Part shown: positions 23,077-32,593 of the stretch, one piece after another
How the letters are laid out: every line of letters starts with the position of its first letter
Numbering within the stretch: position 1 is the stretch's first letter
From: Methylococcaceae bacterium
Lineage (GTDB): Bacteria > Pseudomonadota > Gammaproteobacteria > Methylococcales > Methylomonadaceae
Direction of reading: 5' to 3'
Assembly: GCA_013141375.1 (NCBI GenBank)
Contig: JABFRC010000200.1
Location: forward strand, 1 to 33,283
Length of the DNA: 33,283 bases
Notes under the pieces: model-generated
The model's input: only the letters and a program-made list of their open reading frames with translations
What the model was told of the DNA's origin: nothing
Databases searched by the model: none
Translations under genes and position numbers: made by a program

Positions 23077-25095
23077 TTACTTTACGCGCATTCCCACTAG
23101 CGCACCTGCATCCGGGCTTAATACCCATATGTCTTTGCCGCCGGGGCCTGCTGCCAGCACCATACCTTCAGAAACGCCAAAACGCATTTTTCTTGGGGCC
23201 AGATTCGCAATAACCAGCGTTAATCGGCCTTCCAGATCTTCCGGCGCGTAAGCAGATTTTATCCCTGCAAAAATGTTTCGAGTTTCATCACCGATATCAA
23301 CAGTCAGTTGCAGCAGTTTTTCCGCGCCTTCAACATGTTCAGCCTTAATAATTTTGGCGATACGCAAATCCAGCTTGGCAAAATCATCAAACTCAATGGT
23401 CGGCGCGATGGCTTCGAATTTCTTTTCGGCGGGTTTATCGACAGTTTTTTCCAGATTTTCTTTTGAGGCTTCAATAATCGCGGCGATTTTATCGGCTTCA
23501 ACACGCGTCATTAACGGCTTAAATGCGTTAATGCTGTGGCCGAGTAAAGGCGCTGCTTGAGCTGGCCAGGATTGCGCGGCGATGTTCAGGAACTCTTCGG
23601 TATTGACGGCCAACACTGGTAATACTGGGCTCAGATAAGCAGCCAATAGACGGAACAGATTAATGCCTACAGAGCATACCTCATGCAATTCTTGATCTTT
23701 ACCTTCTTCTTTGGCGATCAACCAGGGTTTTTTCTCGTCGATATACTGGTTGGCTTTATCGGCCAGCGCCATGATTTCACGCATCGCTTTGCCAAATTCG
23801 CGAGTTTCGAAGAATTCGGCAATTTGCTCATTAGCGGCAACGAATTCTGCAAATAAAGCCGGCTCTGCATTTCGTTCGGACAGAACGTTATTAAAACGTT
23901 TGGCGATAAAACCGCTACAACGGCTGGCAATATTGACCACCTTGCCGACCAAATCGCTATTCACCCTTTGGCTGAAGTCGTCGAAGTTAAGATCGATGTC
24001 GTCAACACTGCTGCTAAGTTTTGCGGCAAAGTAATAGCGCAGATATTCCGGATTTAAATGGTCCAGGTAAGTCCGGGCTTTAATGAAAGTGCCGCGGGAT
24101 TTGGACATTTTTTCGCCATTCACGGTTAAAAAACCGTGGGCGAAGATCGCGCTGGGCGTTCTAAAGTGTGCGCCATTCAACATCGCCGGCCAGAACAGAG
24201 CGTGGAAATAGATAATGTCTTTGCCGATGAAGTGGTAGAGCTCGGCGTCGCTGCCTTTCGCCCAGAATTCGTTAAAATCCAGACCTTGCTTGTCGCAATA
24301 ATTTTTGAAGCTGGCCATATAGCCGACCGGCGCATCCAGCCAGACATAAAAGTATTTGCCCGGCGCATCGGGAATTTCAAAACCGAAATAAGGCGCGTCG
24401 CGGCTGATATCCCATTGTTGCAAGCCGCCATCCAGCCATTCAGCCAGCTTATTGCGGACTTCCGGTTGCAAATGTCCGGCAGTCGTCCAACTGCGCAGCA
24501 TGTCGGTGAAATTGGCTAAATCAAAAAAGTAATGTACCGATTCTTTATCTATCGGTTTGGCACCGGAAATGGCTGAGACAGAGTTTTTCAGGTCCGTTGG
24601 TGAATATGTCGCGCCGCAGACTTCGCAGCCATCGCCGTATTGATCAGCCGCGCCGCATTTCGGGCATTCGCCTTTGATAAATCGGTCCGGCAAAAACATG
24701 TTTTTAACCGGATCATAAGCCTGAACAATACTGCGCGAGCTGATATGACCGGCATCACGCAGGCGTTCGTAAATTAATTCAGAAAAGATTTTGTTCTCTT
24801 CAGAATGGGTGCTGTGATAATTATCAAACGCGATGCCAAACTCGGTAAAATCAGCCAAATGCTCTTTACCGACAGCCGCGATCAGTTCTTCAGGCGTAAT
24901 GCCGTCGCGATCGGCTTTCAGCATAATCGGAGTGCCGTGGGTATCGTCAGCACAGACGTAGTAGCAAAGATTGCCGCGTTGTTTTTGAAAACGCACCCAA
25001 ATATCAGTCTGAATATATTCAACCAGATGGCCTAAGTGAATCGGGCCATTGGCGTAAGGTAAGGCGCTGGTAACAAGGATTTTTCTGTTTGACAT
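23077..25095 (-). CDS. metG: Methionyl-tRNA synthetase
   Basis: 672 residues from ATG 25095 ([17 protein letters not shown]). The track's extension to 25137 adds 14 residues with no family support. Class I motifs: HLGH (20-23) and KMSKSRGTF. Zinc knuckle [18 protein letters not shown]. Anticodon-binding helices follow, then a C-terminal EMAPII/tRNA-binding domain ([22 protein letters not shown]). Charges tRNA-Met in the cytoplasm. Divergent from mrp, a common arrangement in gammaproteobacteria. Confidence 0.97.
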   Translation of the reverse strand: MSNRKILVTSALPYANGPIHLGHLVEYIQTDIWVRFQKQRGNLCYYVCADDTHGTPIMLKADRDGITPEELIAAVGKEHLADFTEFGIAFDNYHSTHSEENKIFSELIYERLRDAGHISSRSIVQAYDPVKNMFLPDRFIKGECPKCGAADQYGDGCEVCGATYSPTDLKNSVSAISGAKPIDKESVHYFFDLANFTDMLRSWTTAGHLQPEVRNKLAEWLDGGLQQWDISRDAPYFGFEIPDAPGKYFYVWLDAPVGYMASFKNYCDKQGLDFNEFWAKGSDAELYHFIGKDIIYFHALFWPAMLNGAHFRTPSAIFAHGFLTVNGEKMSKSRGTFIKARTYLDHLNPEYLRYYFAAKLSSSVDDIDLNFDDFSQRVNSDLVGKVVNIASRCSGFIAKRFNNVLSERNAEPALFAEFVAANEQIAEFFETREFGKAMREIMALADKANQYIDEKKPWLIAKEEGKDQELHEVCSVGINLFRLLAAYLSPVLPVLAVNTEEFLNIAAQSWPAQAAPLLGHSINAFKPLMTRVEADKIAAIIEASKENLEKTVDKPAEKKFEAIAPTIEFDDFAKLDLRIAKIIKAEHVEGAEKLLQLTVDIGDETRNIFAGIKSAYAPEDLEGRLTLVIANLAPRKMRFGVSEGMVLAAGPGGKDIWVLSPDAGALVGMRVK

Positions 25096-25193
25096 GGTGT
25101 TAACGCGGCAAGAATTACAAAAATATAATGCGCACATTATCGCATAAAACCTGGCGTGCAGATGATGCCTTCCGATGCAGTATGCTTTGAGTG

Positions 25194-25222
25194 TTGAAAA
25201 ATAATCTCGCGCCTTATATCCT
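25194..25222 (+). promoter_or_regulatory. Candidate sigma-70 promoter for mrp
   Basis: TTGAAA, 17-base spacer, TATCCT, ending 49 bases before the mrp ATG. Confidence 0.5.
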
Positions 25223-25271
25223 GACTAAATAATTTGGTTATTAATTTATCCCCTCATCCTTCGGAAAAATC

Positions 25272-26360
25272 ATGACAGACATCAAAGCAGATGTAGAAGC
25301 TTCGCTACAAACTTTTATTGATCCAAATAACGGTGTTGATTTAGTCACCGCCAAATCCGTGAAAGCCATATCAATTGATGGCGCCAATGTGCTGGTCAAA
25401 CTGGAACTTGGCTATCCCGCCAGAAGTTATATTGAAGAGCTCAAAACGGCTGTTGTCGAGCATTTACAAGATGTTCCCGGGATTGGCAATGTTGTGGTCG
25501 AAGTGGCGGTTAAAATTGTGTCACATGCTGTTCAGCAAGGCTTGAAGCCTTTGCCGAATGTTAAAAACATCGTAGCGGTAGCTTCCGGTAAAGGCGGAGT
25601 AGGTAAATCGACGACGGCCGTTAATCTGGCGCTGGCGCTGGCTGCGGAAGGTGCTTCGGTGGGTATTTTGGATGCTGATATTTATGGGCCGAGCATTCCG
25701 ACCATGTTGGGGCTTTCAGGCTTTCCAGAGAGTAAAGATAACAAAACCATGCAGCCAAAAATATCTTTTGGGATTCAAACCAACTCCATCGGTTATTTGG
25801 TGGAAGCCGATCAAGCCGTTATCTGGCGCGGTCCAATGGTTACCGGCGCATTGCAGCAGTTACTTAAAGACACCAATTGGACGGATCTGGATTATTTGAT
25901 CATCGATTTGCCGCCTGGTACGGGTGATATTCAATTAACCTTGGCTCAGCAGATTCCGGTCAGTGGTGCCGTGATCGTGACCACGCCGCAAGATATTGCC
26001 TTGCTTGATGCCCAACGTGGTTTGGCGATGTTCGAGAAAGTCAATGTGCCCGTATTAGGTTTAGTGGAAAACATGAGCATTCATATCTGCAGCAATTGTG
26101 GGCATGAGGAAGCCATATTTGGTCAAGGTGGCGGTCAGGCGATGGCCGAACGTAACCGCATTGAGTTGTTAGGATCGTTACCTTTAGACATCAGTATTCG
26201 TCAAAATGCCGATAGCGGCAGGCCGACAGTTGCGGCCGATCCTGATGGCAGACCTGCGCAAATTTATAAACAAATTGCCCGCAAAACAGCAGCCAAACTG
26301 GCTTTGAAAGGCAAAGATTTTTCCACGAAGTTTCCCAACATTGTTGTGCAAAATTCCTAA
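25272..26360 (+). CDS. mrp: Mrp/ApbC family Fe-S cluster carrier ATPase
   Basis: 362 residues. The N-terminal MIP18/DUF59 domain (about 5-85) is followed by a P-loop ATPase with deviant Walker A GKGGVGKST (106-114), DADIYGPSIP, Walker B LIIDLPPGTGD, and the CSNCG motif whose two Cys bridge a cluster between monomers. It delivers Fe-S clusters to apo-proteins in the cytoplasm. A terminator follows. Confidence 0.96.
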   Translation: MTDIKADVEASLQTFIDPNNGVDLVTAKSVKAISIDGANVLVKLELGYPARSYIEELKTAVVEHLQDVPGIGNVVVEVAVKIVSHAVQQGLKPLPNVKNIVAVASGKGGVGKSTTAVNLALALAAEGASVGILDADIYGPSIPTMLGLSGFPESKDNKTMQPKISFGIQTNSIGYLVEADQAVIWRGPMVTGALQQLLKDTNWTDLDYLIIDLPPGTGDIQLTLAQQIPVSGAVIVTTPQDIALLDAQRGLAMFEKVNVPVLGLVENMSIHICSNCGHEEAIFGQGGGQAMAERNRIELLGSLPLDISIRQNADSGRPTVAADPDGRPAQIYKQIARKTAAKLALKGKDFSTKFPNIVVQNS

Positions 26361-26374
26361 TTCAAATTGAAGCT

Positions 26375-26417
26375 ACAGCATCTCCGAATGTCTTTCTGAC
26401 TTCGGCGATGCTGTTTT
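26375..26417 (+). terminator. Terminator after mrp
   Basis: ACAGCATC-T-CCGAA, loop of 12 bases, TTCGG-C-GATGCTGT, then TTT. The stem is 8 + 5 bp with one mismatch, 14 bases after the mrp stop. Confidence 0.7.
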
Positions 26418-26515
26418 GGGTCTGTTCAAGTCATGCGTAAGACCCTGTTATAAAAAGTTAAAGTTTAAACATGAGGTGCCGATAACTGCCTAAACATACA
26501 GATAAAGGTGCCGTC

Positions 26516-27742
26516 ATGAACACTCAATCCATTCAAGTTGCGCTGTCTTCTTCCTTCTATTTGACCGGAAGACTTAACCAAGCAATTCGACCACAATTGG
26601 CTGCAGTTGCCAGTGCTCAGTCGCCCGCAGCCAAGGTAGAAAACGATAAACAGACGCTGACATCAAACCCCAACAAAGTCATTGAAAAACAGGTTTTTAA
26701 AGGCCTAGATAAAACCAGTGGCACTGACAGCAAGAAAGAAGTTGATGGCAATGACTCAGAGTTTAATCCTGAAAAGTTAGCCCGCAAAATCATGAAGTTT
26801 GTGAACCAATCTTACCGGCAGCTTCAAAGTGAAGATCCTAATTTTGATAAGGCCAAGTTTTTTAGCCAAGTCAAACAAGGCTTGGAAACCGGCTTTGCTG
26901 ATGCAAAAGATACCCTGAGCAAGCTCGGCATGTCGAATGCAGAAACGCAGAAAGGTATAGACGCGGCCTATGCCAACATCCAACAGGCATTAACCAAGCT
27001 GGAATCCGCCAACCAAGCGTCGTCAGTCGATCCTGCTGCAACAGCGACGAATCCTGTGGCGCAATTGCAAGGATTTTCAGCGCAAATGAACCAGTCTGCC
27101 GAAGTACAAGTGGTTACTAAAGAAGGCGATATCGTCAAAATTAAATTGTCGCAATCAGCGGCGACTACTCAGGGCTCGGTGAATCTTCAGCAAAATGGAC
27201 AGTCTGCCACAGCCTTTCAGTTAAGTTCTGAAAACAGCTCCAACTTTTCGGTAAGCGTGCAAGGCAATCTTAATGAAGATGAGCAGGCATCATTGAAGAA
27301 GCTGTTGAAAGAAATGGACACTGTGGGACAGGATTTTTTTAAAGGCAATGTGAAAGATGCCTTTGAACATACTCAAAAGATTGGCCTGGATACCGGGCAA
27401 ATTGCGAGCTTTTCGTTGAGTCTGTCATCAAGCAAATCCATTCAAGCGGTAGCTGCTTATCAGCAAGCCGCGACACCTGATCAACAAGTTGATCAGGGCA
27501 AAATAAAACAGGCGACTGACTTTTTCAGCCAAGCCAGGGATTTATTAAAAACAGCACAAGAGGCTTTGAAACCTTTTGAAAATCCCTTGTCAGTGTTTGA
27601 TGCGCTTTTTGGTGGGGTGAATCAGGTTGCGGCAAGCGCAGAGCCAAAACAGATAGAGAGCACCGCGGCATTGCAACAGATCATCAAGCCCTTGGGTGAG
27701 ACAGTTTTAGCAACTGAGCCGAAGGTGCCTGTTCAAGCTTAA
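26516..27742 (+). CDS. DUF5610-like protein of unknown function
   Basis: 408 residues, AAAGGTG before the ATG. No signal peptide or membrane helix. The N-terminal 80 residues are Ser/Lys/Asn-rich and probably disordered. Residues about 85-165 (FNPEKLARKIMKFVNQSYRQL...GLETGFADAKDTLSKLG) look like a DUF5610 helical domain. A beta-rich middle (EVQVVTKEGDIVKIKLSQS) and a helical part (LKKLLKEMDTVGQDFFKG) follow, then a Gln/Ala-rich end. There are no cysteines. It is a stand-alone gene. Function is unknown and the DUF5610 match is from memory. Confidence 0.75.
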   Translation: MNTQSIQVALSSSFYLTGRLNQAIRPQLAAVASAQSPAAKVENDKQTLTSNPNKVIEKQVFKGLDKTSGTDSKKEVDGNDSEFNPEKLARKIMKFVNQSYRQLQSEDPNFDKAKFFSQVKQGLETGFADAKDTLSKLGMSNAETQKGIDAAYANIQQALTKLESANQASSVDPAATATNPVAQLQGFSAQMNQSAEVQVVTKEGDIVKIKLSQSAATTQGSVNLQQNGQSATAFQLSSENSSNFSVSVQGNLNEDEQASLKKLLKEMDTVGQDFFKGNVKDAFEHTQKIGLDTGQIASFSLSLSSSKSIQAVAAYQQAATPDQQVDQGKIKQATDFFSQARDLLKTAQEALKPFENPLSVFDALFGGVNQVAASAEPKQIESTAALQQIIKPLGETVLATEPKVPVQA

Positions 27743-27918
27743 AGTTATTGCTTTGATACTACACAAGTCACATAACTTTAAGTTTCCGAAACTATGGATT
27801 TGTTGACAAAAACATGAGTTTTATCCATCTCAAAACAAGTTAATCTATTAATAGGCGTGAATGAACCTATCTACTTTATTAGTAGCGGTTTGGCTTTTGA
27901 TAATTTTAAGGAGTAGTG

Positions 27919-28956
27919 GTGGAGAAAAATCATTTTTTTCGGGTGTTTGAGGGCTTGCGCTGTATAGCGGCATTGGGAGTTGTGGGGTATCACGCGACCT
28001 ATGGTTGGCCTGGCTATTTGGCTGTTGAGGTCTTCATGCTACTCAGTGGCTTTATTCTAGCTCATACCTGTCTTGACCGCAGTTATAGAGTAAATGGCTC
28101 AACATTTATTCTGCAGCGTTTAGCGCGTATGTATCCTATGCATATTTTTGGACTAATGGCCTATGTATTCGCATATTGGCTTAATCATGACAAACACTGG
28201 CCATCTTTTCCTGATGGCACGCTGTTTACTTTACTCCAGCAACTTACCCTTTTACATAATGTTGGATTTAATCCTAATGGCTTGACGTGGAATTTTCCGG
28301 CGTGGTGTGTCAGCATAGAAATTTGGATCAATGTAATTGTATTTTTTGCATTGCCTATGCGGATGAAAAGCGCTTACTTACTGCTCATTGCTTTAGCCAG
28401 TTATTTGGTACTGTTCAATCACAGCCACCGACTCGGTGTTCATTATGAGTTGTATTGGGGCTGGTTGGCCTCCGGCATGGTGAGAGGATTTGCTGACTTT
28501 ATGCTGGGCTGGTTTGTTTACAGAGTTTATTCGAAATGGAGTGCAATACATCGTATTTCCATGACTAATGCCACAATTATTGAACTGCTTCTAGTTGGTT
28601 TAATTGCACCTATTTTCTGGTTTAAATTGCAAGATGGCGCGAGTGATTTTATTGCAGTTGGTTTGATGGCATTATTTCTTTTGGTTTTAGCACTTGAAAG
28701 AGGATTTGTTAGCAAAATATTGAGTGTTCCTGTCGCTGTTTATTTCGGACGAATCTCCTATTCCATGTTTTTACTGCATATTCCTATCCTTGAATTTTTT
28801 TATTATTTGGAATGGCATGCAGTGACTCTTGGTTTGCCGCTATTTCTTACCCTGTTTCTGAGTACCGTTATCGTGATCGGCAGCCTTACTTATTATCGGG
28901 TAGAAGAGCCATGTAGGCGCTTTTTAAAACAGTACCAACCAAATCCGAGTCACTGA
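27919..28956 (+). CDS. Acyltransferase 3 (OafA/NodX-like) membrane protein
   Basis: About 345 residues, around ten membrane helices. N-terminal FEGLRCIAALGVVGYHA holds the R..H signature of AT3 acyltransferases, then FMLLSGFILA and NFPAWCVSIEIW, all conserved in the family. It transfers acyl (often acetyl) groups onto surface carbohydrates or other extracytoplasmic targets; the substrate is unknown. Start: GTG codons occur at 27916 and 27919. AAGGAG is two bases from the first and five from the second, so I choose 27919. Convergent with gloA; no polysaccharide genes nearby. Confidence 0.9.
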   Translation: MEKNHFFRVFEGLRCIAALGVVGYHATYGWPGYLAVEVFMLLSGFILAHTCLDRSYRVNGSTFILQRLARMYPMHIFGLMAYVFAYWLNHDKHWPSFPDGTLFTLLQQLTLLHNVGFNPNGLTWNFPAWCVSIEIWINVIVFFALPMRMKSAYLLLIALASYLVLFNHSHRLGVHYELYWGWLASGMVRGFADFMLGWFVYRVYSKWSAIHRISMTNATIIELLLVGLIAPIFWFKLQDGASDFIAVGLMALFLLVLALERGFVSKILSVPVAVYFGRISYSMFLLHIPILEFFYYLEWHAVTLGLPLFLTLFLSTVIVIGSLTYYRVEEPCRRFLKQYQPNPSH

Positions 28957-28971
28957 AAACCTTAAAGAATT

Positions 28972-29412
28972 TCACCAGCTCCCCGTATTTTCCATAGAAA
29001 TCCAGGGCTCAGCAGGCGCCAGCGGCTCGCCTTTTTGCAAAAACTCAATTGATATGTTGTCCGGTGAGCGGATAAACGCCATCCGTCCATCACGAGGTGG
29101 GCGGTTGATGGTGACGCCGGCAGCCATCAATTTCAGGCAGGTTTCATAGATGTTGTCGACTTCATATGCTACATGGCCGAAATTGCGTCCGCCCTGATAA
29201 TCCTCTGTGTCCCAGTTGTAAGTCAGTTCCAGTAAGGGGGCATTGCTGTTGGTGGCTTGTTCAGCATCTTTGGGTGCATGTAAATATACCAGCGTAAAGC
29301 GTCCGGCCTCACTGACGATTCGACTGCTTTCAATCAGTCCAAGCTTATTGCAGAAAAAATCCAATGACTCGTCTAGGTCGCGAACCCGAATCATGGTATG
29401 TAGATAGCGCAT
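28972..29412 (-). CDS. gloA: Lactoylglutathione lyase (glyoxalase I)
   Basis: 146 residues from ATG 29412, with GAGGAG seven bases upstream. The track's extension to 29445 is not needed. Begins [20 protein letters not shown], typical of bacterial GloA, with metal ligands visible as His5 (LHTMIRV), Glu in LLELTYN, His in FGHVAYEV and Glu in SIEFLQ. It converts the methylglyoxal-glutathione hemithioacetal to S-lactoylglutathione; ligand set and length suggest the Ni2+ type. It is divergent from a small membrane-protein gene. Confidence 0.94.
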   Translation of the reverse strand: MRYLHTMIRVRDLDESLDFFCNKLGLIESSRIVSEAGRFTLVYLHAPKDAEQATNSNAPLLELTYNWDTEDYQGGRNFGHVAYEVDNIYETCLKLMAAGVTINRPPRDGRMAFIRSPDNISIEFLQKGEPLAPAEPWISMENTGSW

Positions 29413-29552
29413 GGTATTACTCCTCGAAATCGAATTTAAATACAACGGGACACGGCCAATGCCGAGAATACAGCTCTGAGTGCTTGATTCTTGGCGGCTT
29501 GGATGACGGGTTTGGTATCATAATAGTTATTATTTACAGCCTAGGAAAGCCA

Positions 29553-30029
29553 ATGCCACGCACATCCGAATCATCCTCTAAAACCTTATTACTGCATTGG
29601 TTTGTAGTTGGGGTTATGGCGGCCTTACTTGTGGTTTCTTTAGTGTTTTGTAACACAAAAGGCTTAGCCTTTCAGCAGCCACTGCCGGAGCATGACAGGA
29701 TATTGCTCAGAACGATTTTGTATGTGGTCGCAATTCTTACTCTACCGCTGACAAATTTAATACGCCATATCCAACTGCGGCTCAATCAAACCATGCCGGG
29801 AGACAAATCGGCCAAAAGCCGTTATTTGTTGACGGTACTTGTCTCGGCTATTTTTTCTGTAAGTATTGGTGGCTATGGTCTGCTCATGTATTTGCGTGGT
29901 GACGGCTTCAATACTTTGTATATTTTTACCTGGGTGTCGGCGCTGGGATTGTATTTGTATCGCCCCAAGGCCGATGAATATCAAAGCATTGTGTCCGCGT
30001 TGACAGAGCGTGAGAGCGAGGCGGATTAA
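29553..30029 (+). CDS. Four-helix membrane protein of unknown function
   Basis: 158 residues from ATG 29553 (AGGA upstream); the track's 29364 start would run back over gloA. Four predicted membrane helices: WFVVGVMAALLVVSLVF, ILYVVAILTLPLTNLI, YLLTVLVSAIFSVSIGGYG and TLYIFTWVSALGLYLY. A charged loop between helices 2 and 3 (MPGDKSAKSRY) and an acidic tail are also seen. I do not recognise the family. It ends six bases before the convergent gmk. Confidence 0.75.
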   Translation: MPRTSESSSKTLLLHWFVVGVMAALLVVSLVFCNTKGLAFQQPLPEHDRILLRTILYVVAILTLPLTNLIRHIQLRLNQTMPGDKSAKSRYLLTVLVSAIFSVSIGGYGLLMYLRGDGFNTLYIFTWVSALGLYLYRPKADEYQSIVSALTERESEAD

Positions 30030-30035
30030 ACAAGG

Positions 30036-30650
30036 TTATTCCAATAACGCTTTCAGCAAATCATCAAGTGCGTAGGATTGCCGTTGTTGGGTCAGACGGT
30101 TAGCGATGAAGATGCTTTTAACTTCAGCCAAGGCTTGGTCAAAATCATCGTTGACGACCAAGTAATCAAATTCATTGTAATGGCGTATTTCATTCACGGC
30201 TTCACGCATGCGGCGGGCGATGGTGGCTTCATCATCCTGGCCTCTGTTTCTAAGGCGCTGCAACAACACTGCAGTTGAAGGCGGCAAGATAAAAATAGAT
30301 AAGCTTTCAGGCAACAGCTTTTTAATCTGTTGCCCACCTTGCCAGTCGATTTCAAGAATAACATCCAGGCCTTTCTTGAGATTTTCCTCTACCGTTTGTT
30401 GGGCGGTACCGTAAAAGTTATCAAATACCTGAGCATGTTCCAGAAACGCGTTTTGCGCTGACATGGCTTGAAAGTCGGCAACATTCACAAAATAGTAATC
30501 CTGCCCGTGGATTTCGCCAGGGCGCATTTGGCGCGTGGTGTGAGAAACAGAAACGGCCAGCTGGTCTAGGTCGTTAAGGAGTTGTTTAACCAAGCTGGTC
30601 TTGCCTGCCCCTGAGGGGGCTGCGATGATGTAAAGTTTGCCAATGTTCAT
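30036..30650 (-). CDS. gmk: Guanylate kinase
   Basis: 204 residues. P-loop APSGAGKTSL, GMP-binding SVSHTTRQMRPGE and DYYFV, EHAQVFDNFYGT, and the lid region RLRNRGQDDEATIARRM. Phosphorylates GMP to GDP in the cytoplasm. It lies 29 bases after yicC, the usual yicC-gmk pair. rpoZ, often next, is not in its place here because a membrane-protein gene is convergent. Confidence 0.97.
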   Translation of the reverse strand: MNIGKLYIIAAPSGAGKTSLVKQLLNDLDQLAVSVSHTTRQMRPGEIHGQDYYFVNVADFQAMSAQNAFLEHAQVFDNFYGTAQQTVEENLKKGLDVILEIDWQGGQQIKKLLPESLSIFILPPSTAVLLQRLRNRGQDDEATIARRMREAVNEIRHYNEFDYLVVNDDFDQALAEVKSIFIANRLTQQRQSYALDDLLKALLE

Positions 30651-30679
30651 ATTAACTTCAAATCTACAGTGATTGTGGG

Positions 30680-31546
30680 TTACTCAATATTCTGGATTTG
30701 CTCGCGCATTTGTTCAATAAGCACTTTCAGTTCTATTGATATCTGCGTCATGTCTTTGTCTTGGGATTTTGATCCGAGCGTGTTGGCTTCACGGTTTAAT
30801 TCCTGCATTAAAAAATCCAGGCGTCTGCCGACCGGTTCCGGTTGATTAAGTACGCGTAAGACTTCGCTGATGTGTGTATGGAGGCGATCGAGTTCTTCGG
30901 AGATATCGAGTTTTTGTGCCAGCAGAACCAATTCTTGTTCCAGGCGGTCAAAATTGGGCTCGCTAACCAATTCTTTTATCCGGTCTTTGAGTTTGCGGCG
31001 CAAAGCATTCAACACTTCAGGTAGGCGCTTGCCGGCAGCTGCGACATAAAACTGCATTTTGTGGCAACGATCTTCCAGTAGTAATTTAAGCTGTGCACCT
31101 TCTCTTTCGCGCACTTCGTGCAGCTGTACTAAGGTTTGTTTAACTAGGGTTGTGATGGCCGCGGCAAGTTCTTCTTTGTCGGTTTCCGGTTCTTGTTGTA
31201 TGCCTGGAAATGCCAGTACATCCAGTGCGGAGAATGCCAAAGGTGCGGACATTTGTCGTTCAATTGCATTCGTTGCTGTCAGCAACGCATCAACTGCCTG
31301 ACTATTGATGATAAAGGTTTGGCCATCTTTTGCTTGTTTTTTATAGTTTAACGAGCATTCGATTTTACCTCGGCTGATTTTGGCGGCTATCTGAGTGCGC
31401 AGGTCGCTTTCAATAAAACGTAAGCGTTCGGGCAGTTTTAAGTTGATGTCGGAGTAGCGGTGATTGACCGAGCGCAATTCACAGGTCAGGGTTAAATTGC
31501 CGATTTCAATTTCACTGCCGGCAAACGCGGTCATGCTTCTTATCAT
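30680..31546 (-). CDS. yicC: YicC/YloC family endoribonuclease
   Basis: 288 residues. Starts MIRSMTAFAGSE with the N-terminal YicC domain (CELRSVNHRYSDINLKLPE, RGKIECSLNYK) and ends with DUF1732 (QPEPVGRRLDFLMQELNREANTLGSKS). The family is a metal-dependent endoribonuclease acting on RNA in the cytoplasm. Divergent from the protein kinase gene, with rph beyond it. Confidence 0.96.
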   Translation of the reverse strand: MIRSMTAFAGSEIEIGNLTLTCELRSVNHRYSDINLKLPERLRFIESDLRTQIAAKISRGKIECSLNYKKQAKDGQTFIINSQAVDALLTATNAIERQMSAPLAFSALDVLAFPGIQQEPETDKEELAAAITTLVKQTLVQLHEVREREGAQLKLLLEDRCHKMQFYVAAAGKRLPEVLNALRRKLKDRIKELVSEPNFDRLEQELVLLAQKLDISEELDRLHTHISEVLRVLNQPEPVGRRLDFLMQELNREANTLGSKSQDKDMTQISIELKVLIEQMREQIQNIE

Positions 31547-31592
31547 TTTTCACCTATACTCGGGGAGCATTAATAAATGTTGTGTGTGGTAA

Positions 31593-32492
31593 ATGACTGA
31601 ATACTACGATCCGGACACTTATCCAAAGGAATGGAACTACCTGCAAACTGGCACTATTATAGACCAGTACATGATCGAGCGGGAGCTTGCGCATGGTGGC
31701 TTTAGTTCCGTGTACCTAGCAAGGCAGCTGTCCGACCAGACACAAGTTGCAATTAAAGAGTACTTGCCTAGAAAACTGGCGCACCGCACTTGGAATAATC
31801 TTGTGGTTGCCAACAATGAAGAATCACAAAGCTTTTTTATGCGTGGTCGGGCCTTGTTCTTTGAAGAAGCCAAGGTGTTATCGACGTTAAAACATCCCAA
31901 TATCGTTGAAGTGACCAATTTTTTTAAGGCCAACGATACCGTTTACATGGTGATGACGTATGACTATGGCGTCACCATGGATAAGATTTTAAGCACAAAA
32001 ATGTTGCCGGTGACCGAACAGTTTTTGGTGTCTGTTTTTAGTAGCTTGCTGGCGGGCTTGGCCCATATTCACCAGCATAAGTTAATCCATCTTGATATCA
32101 AACCCTCAAATGTTCTAGTAAGACCTGGTAATGATGCATTGTTGCTTGATTTCGGAGCCATCCAGAGCTACCCCATTTCGCATACGAGCAAGCAAAGCAA
32201 GGTGTTGACCAAAGGCTTTTCGCCAATCGAACAGCATGACTTAAATGCACAACTGGGGCCTTGGACGGATCTTTATGCGGTGGGGGCGAGCATGCGTGCC
32301 TGCCTTGATTGCAAAACTCCAATTGCTTCGCCTGATCGGGCCAAACTGGATACCTTAGTGCCGGCTGCTAAAGCCTTCAAACGAAAATTTCCTGAATATC
32401 TGTTGAACGCGATCGATTGGGCAATGGCCTTGCAGCCCCAGCAAAGACCGCAGTCCGTTGAGCAATTGCAGCGTGCTTTAGAGGGAAATTAG
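31593..32492 (+). CDS. Serine/threonine protein kinase
   Basis: 299 residues, Hanks-type catalytic domain only, with no membrane helix or extracellular sensor. Gly-rich loop ELAHGGFSSVYLA, catalytic Lys55 (VAIKEYLP), HLDIKPSN with Asp168 and Lys170, DFGA (Asp186), and GFSPIEQ in the activation segment, where eukaryotic kinases have APE. HLD replaces HRD, so it is a non-RD-like kinase. The family often lies between rph and yicC, in my recollection beside a PP2C phosphatase; no phosphatase is seen here. Targets unknown. Confidence 0.92.
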   Translation: MTEYYDPDTYPKEWNYLQTGTIIDQYMIERELAHGGFSSVYLARQLSDQTQVAIKEYLPRKLAHRTWNNLVVANNEESQSFFMRGRALFFEEAKVLSTLKHPNIVEVTNFFKANDTVYMVMTYDYGVTMDKILSTKMLPVTEQFLVSVFSSLLAGLAHIHQHKLIHLDIKPSNVLVRPGNDALLLDFGAIQSYPISHTSKQSKVLTKGFSPIEQHDLNAQLGPWTDLYAVGASMRACLDCKTPIASPDRAKLDTLVPAAKAFKRKFPEYLLNAIDWAMALQPQQRPQSVEQLQRALEGN

Positions 32493-32539
32493 TTTCCATT
32501 CTTTACACCTTTCAATCGTGAGCTTTACCACCATCCCCC

Positions 32540-32564
32540 TTGAATAGACGCGTTCCGGTATACT
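32540..32564 (+). promoter_or_regulatory. Possible rph promoter
   Basis: A good -10, TATACT, 29 bases before the rph ATG. The upstream TTGAAT is only 13 bases away, so no proper -35 is visible. Low confidence. Confidence 0.25.
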
Positions 32565-32593
32565 CTGCAGTTTTAAATTTTACCGAGAACTAC

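Noticed and set aside
25096-25137. N-terminal extension of metG
   Set aside because: [17 protein letters not shown] at 25095 is the family start; the extra 14 residues lack support.
27800-27830. TTGACA promoter before the acyltransferase gene
   Set aside because: The -35 is perfect but there is no acceptable -10 at 16-18 bases.
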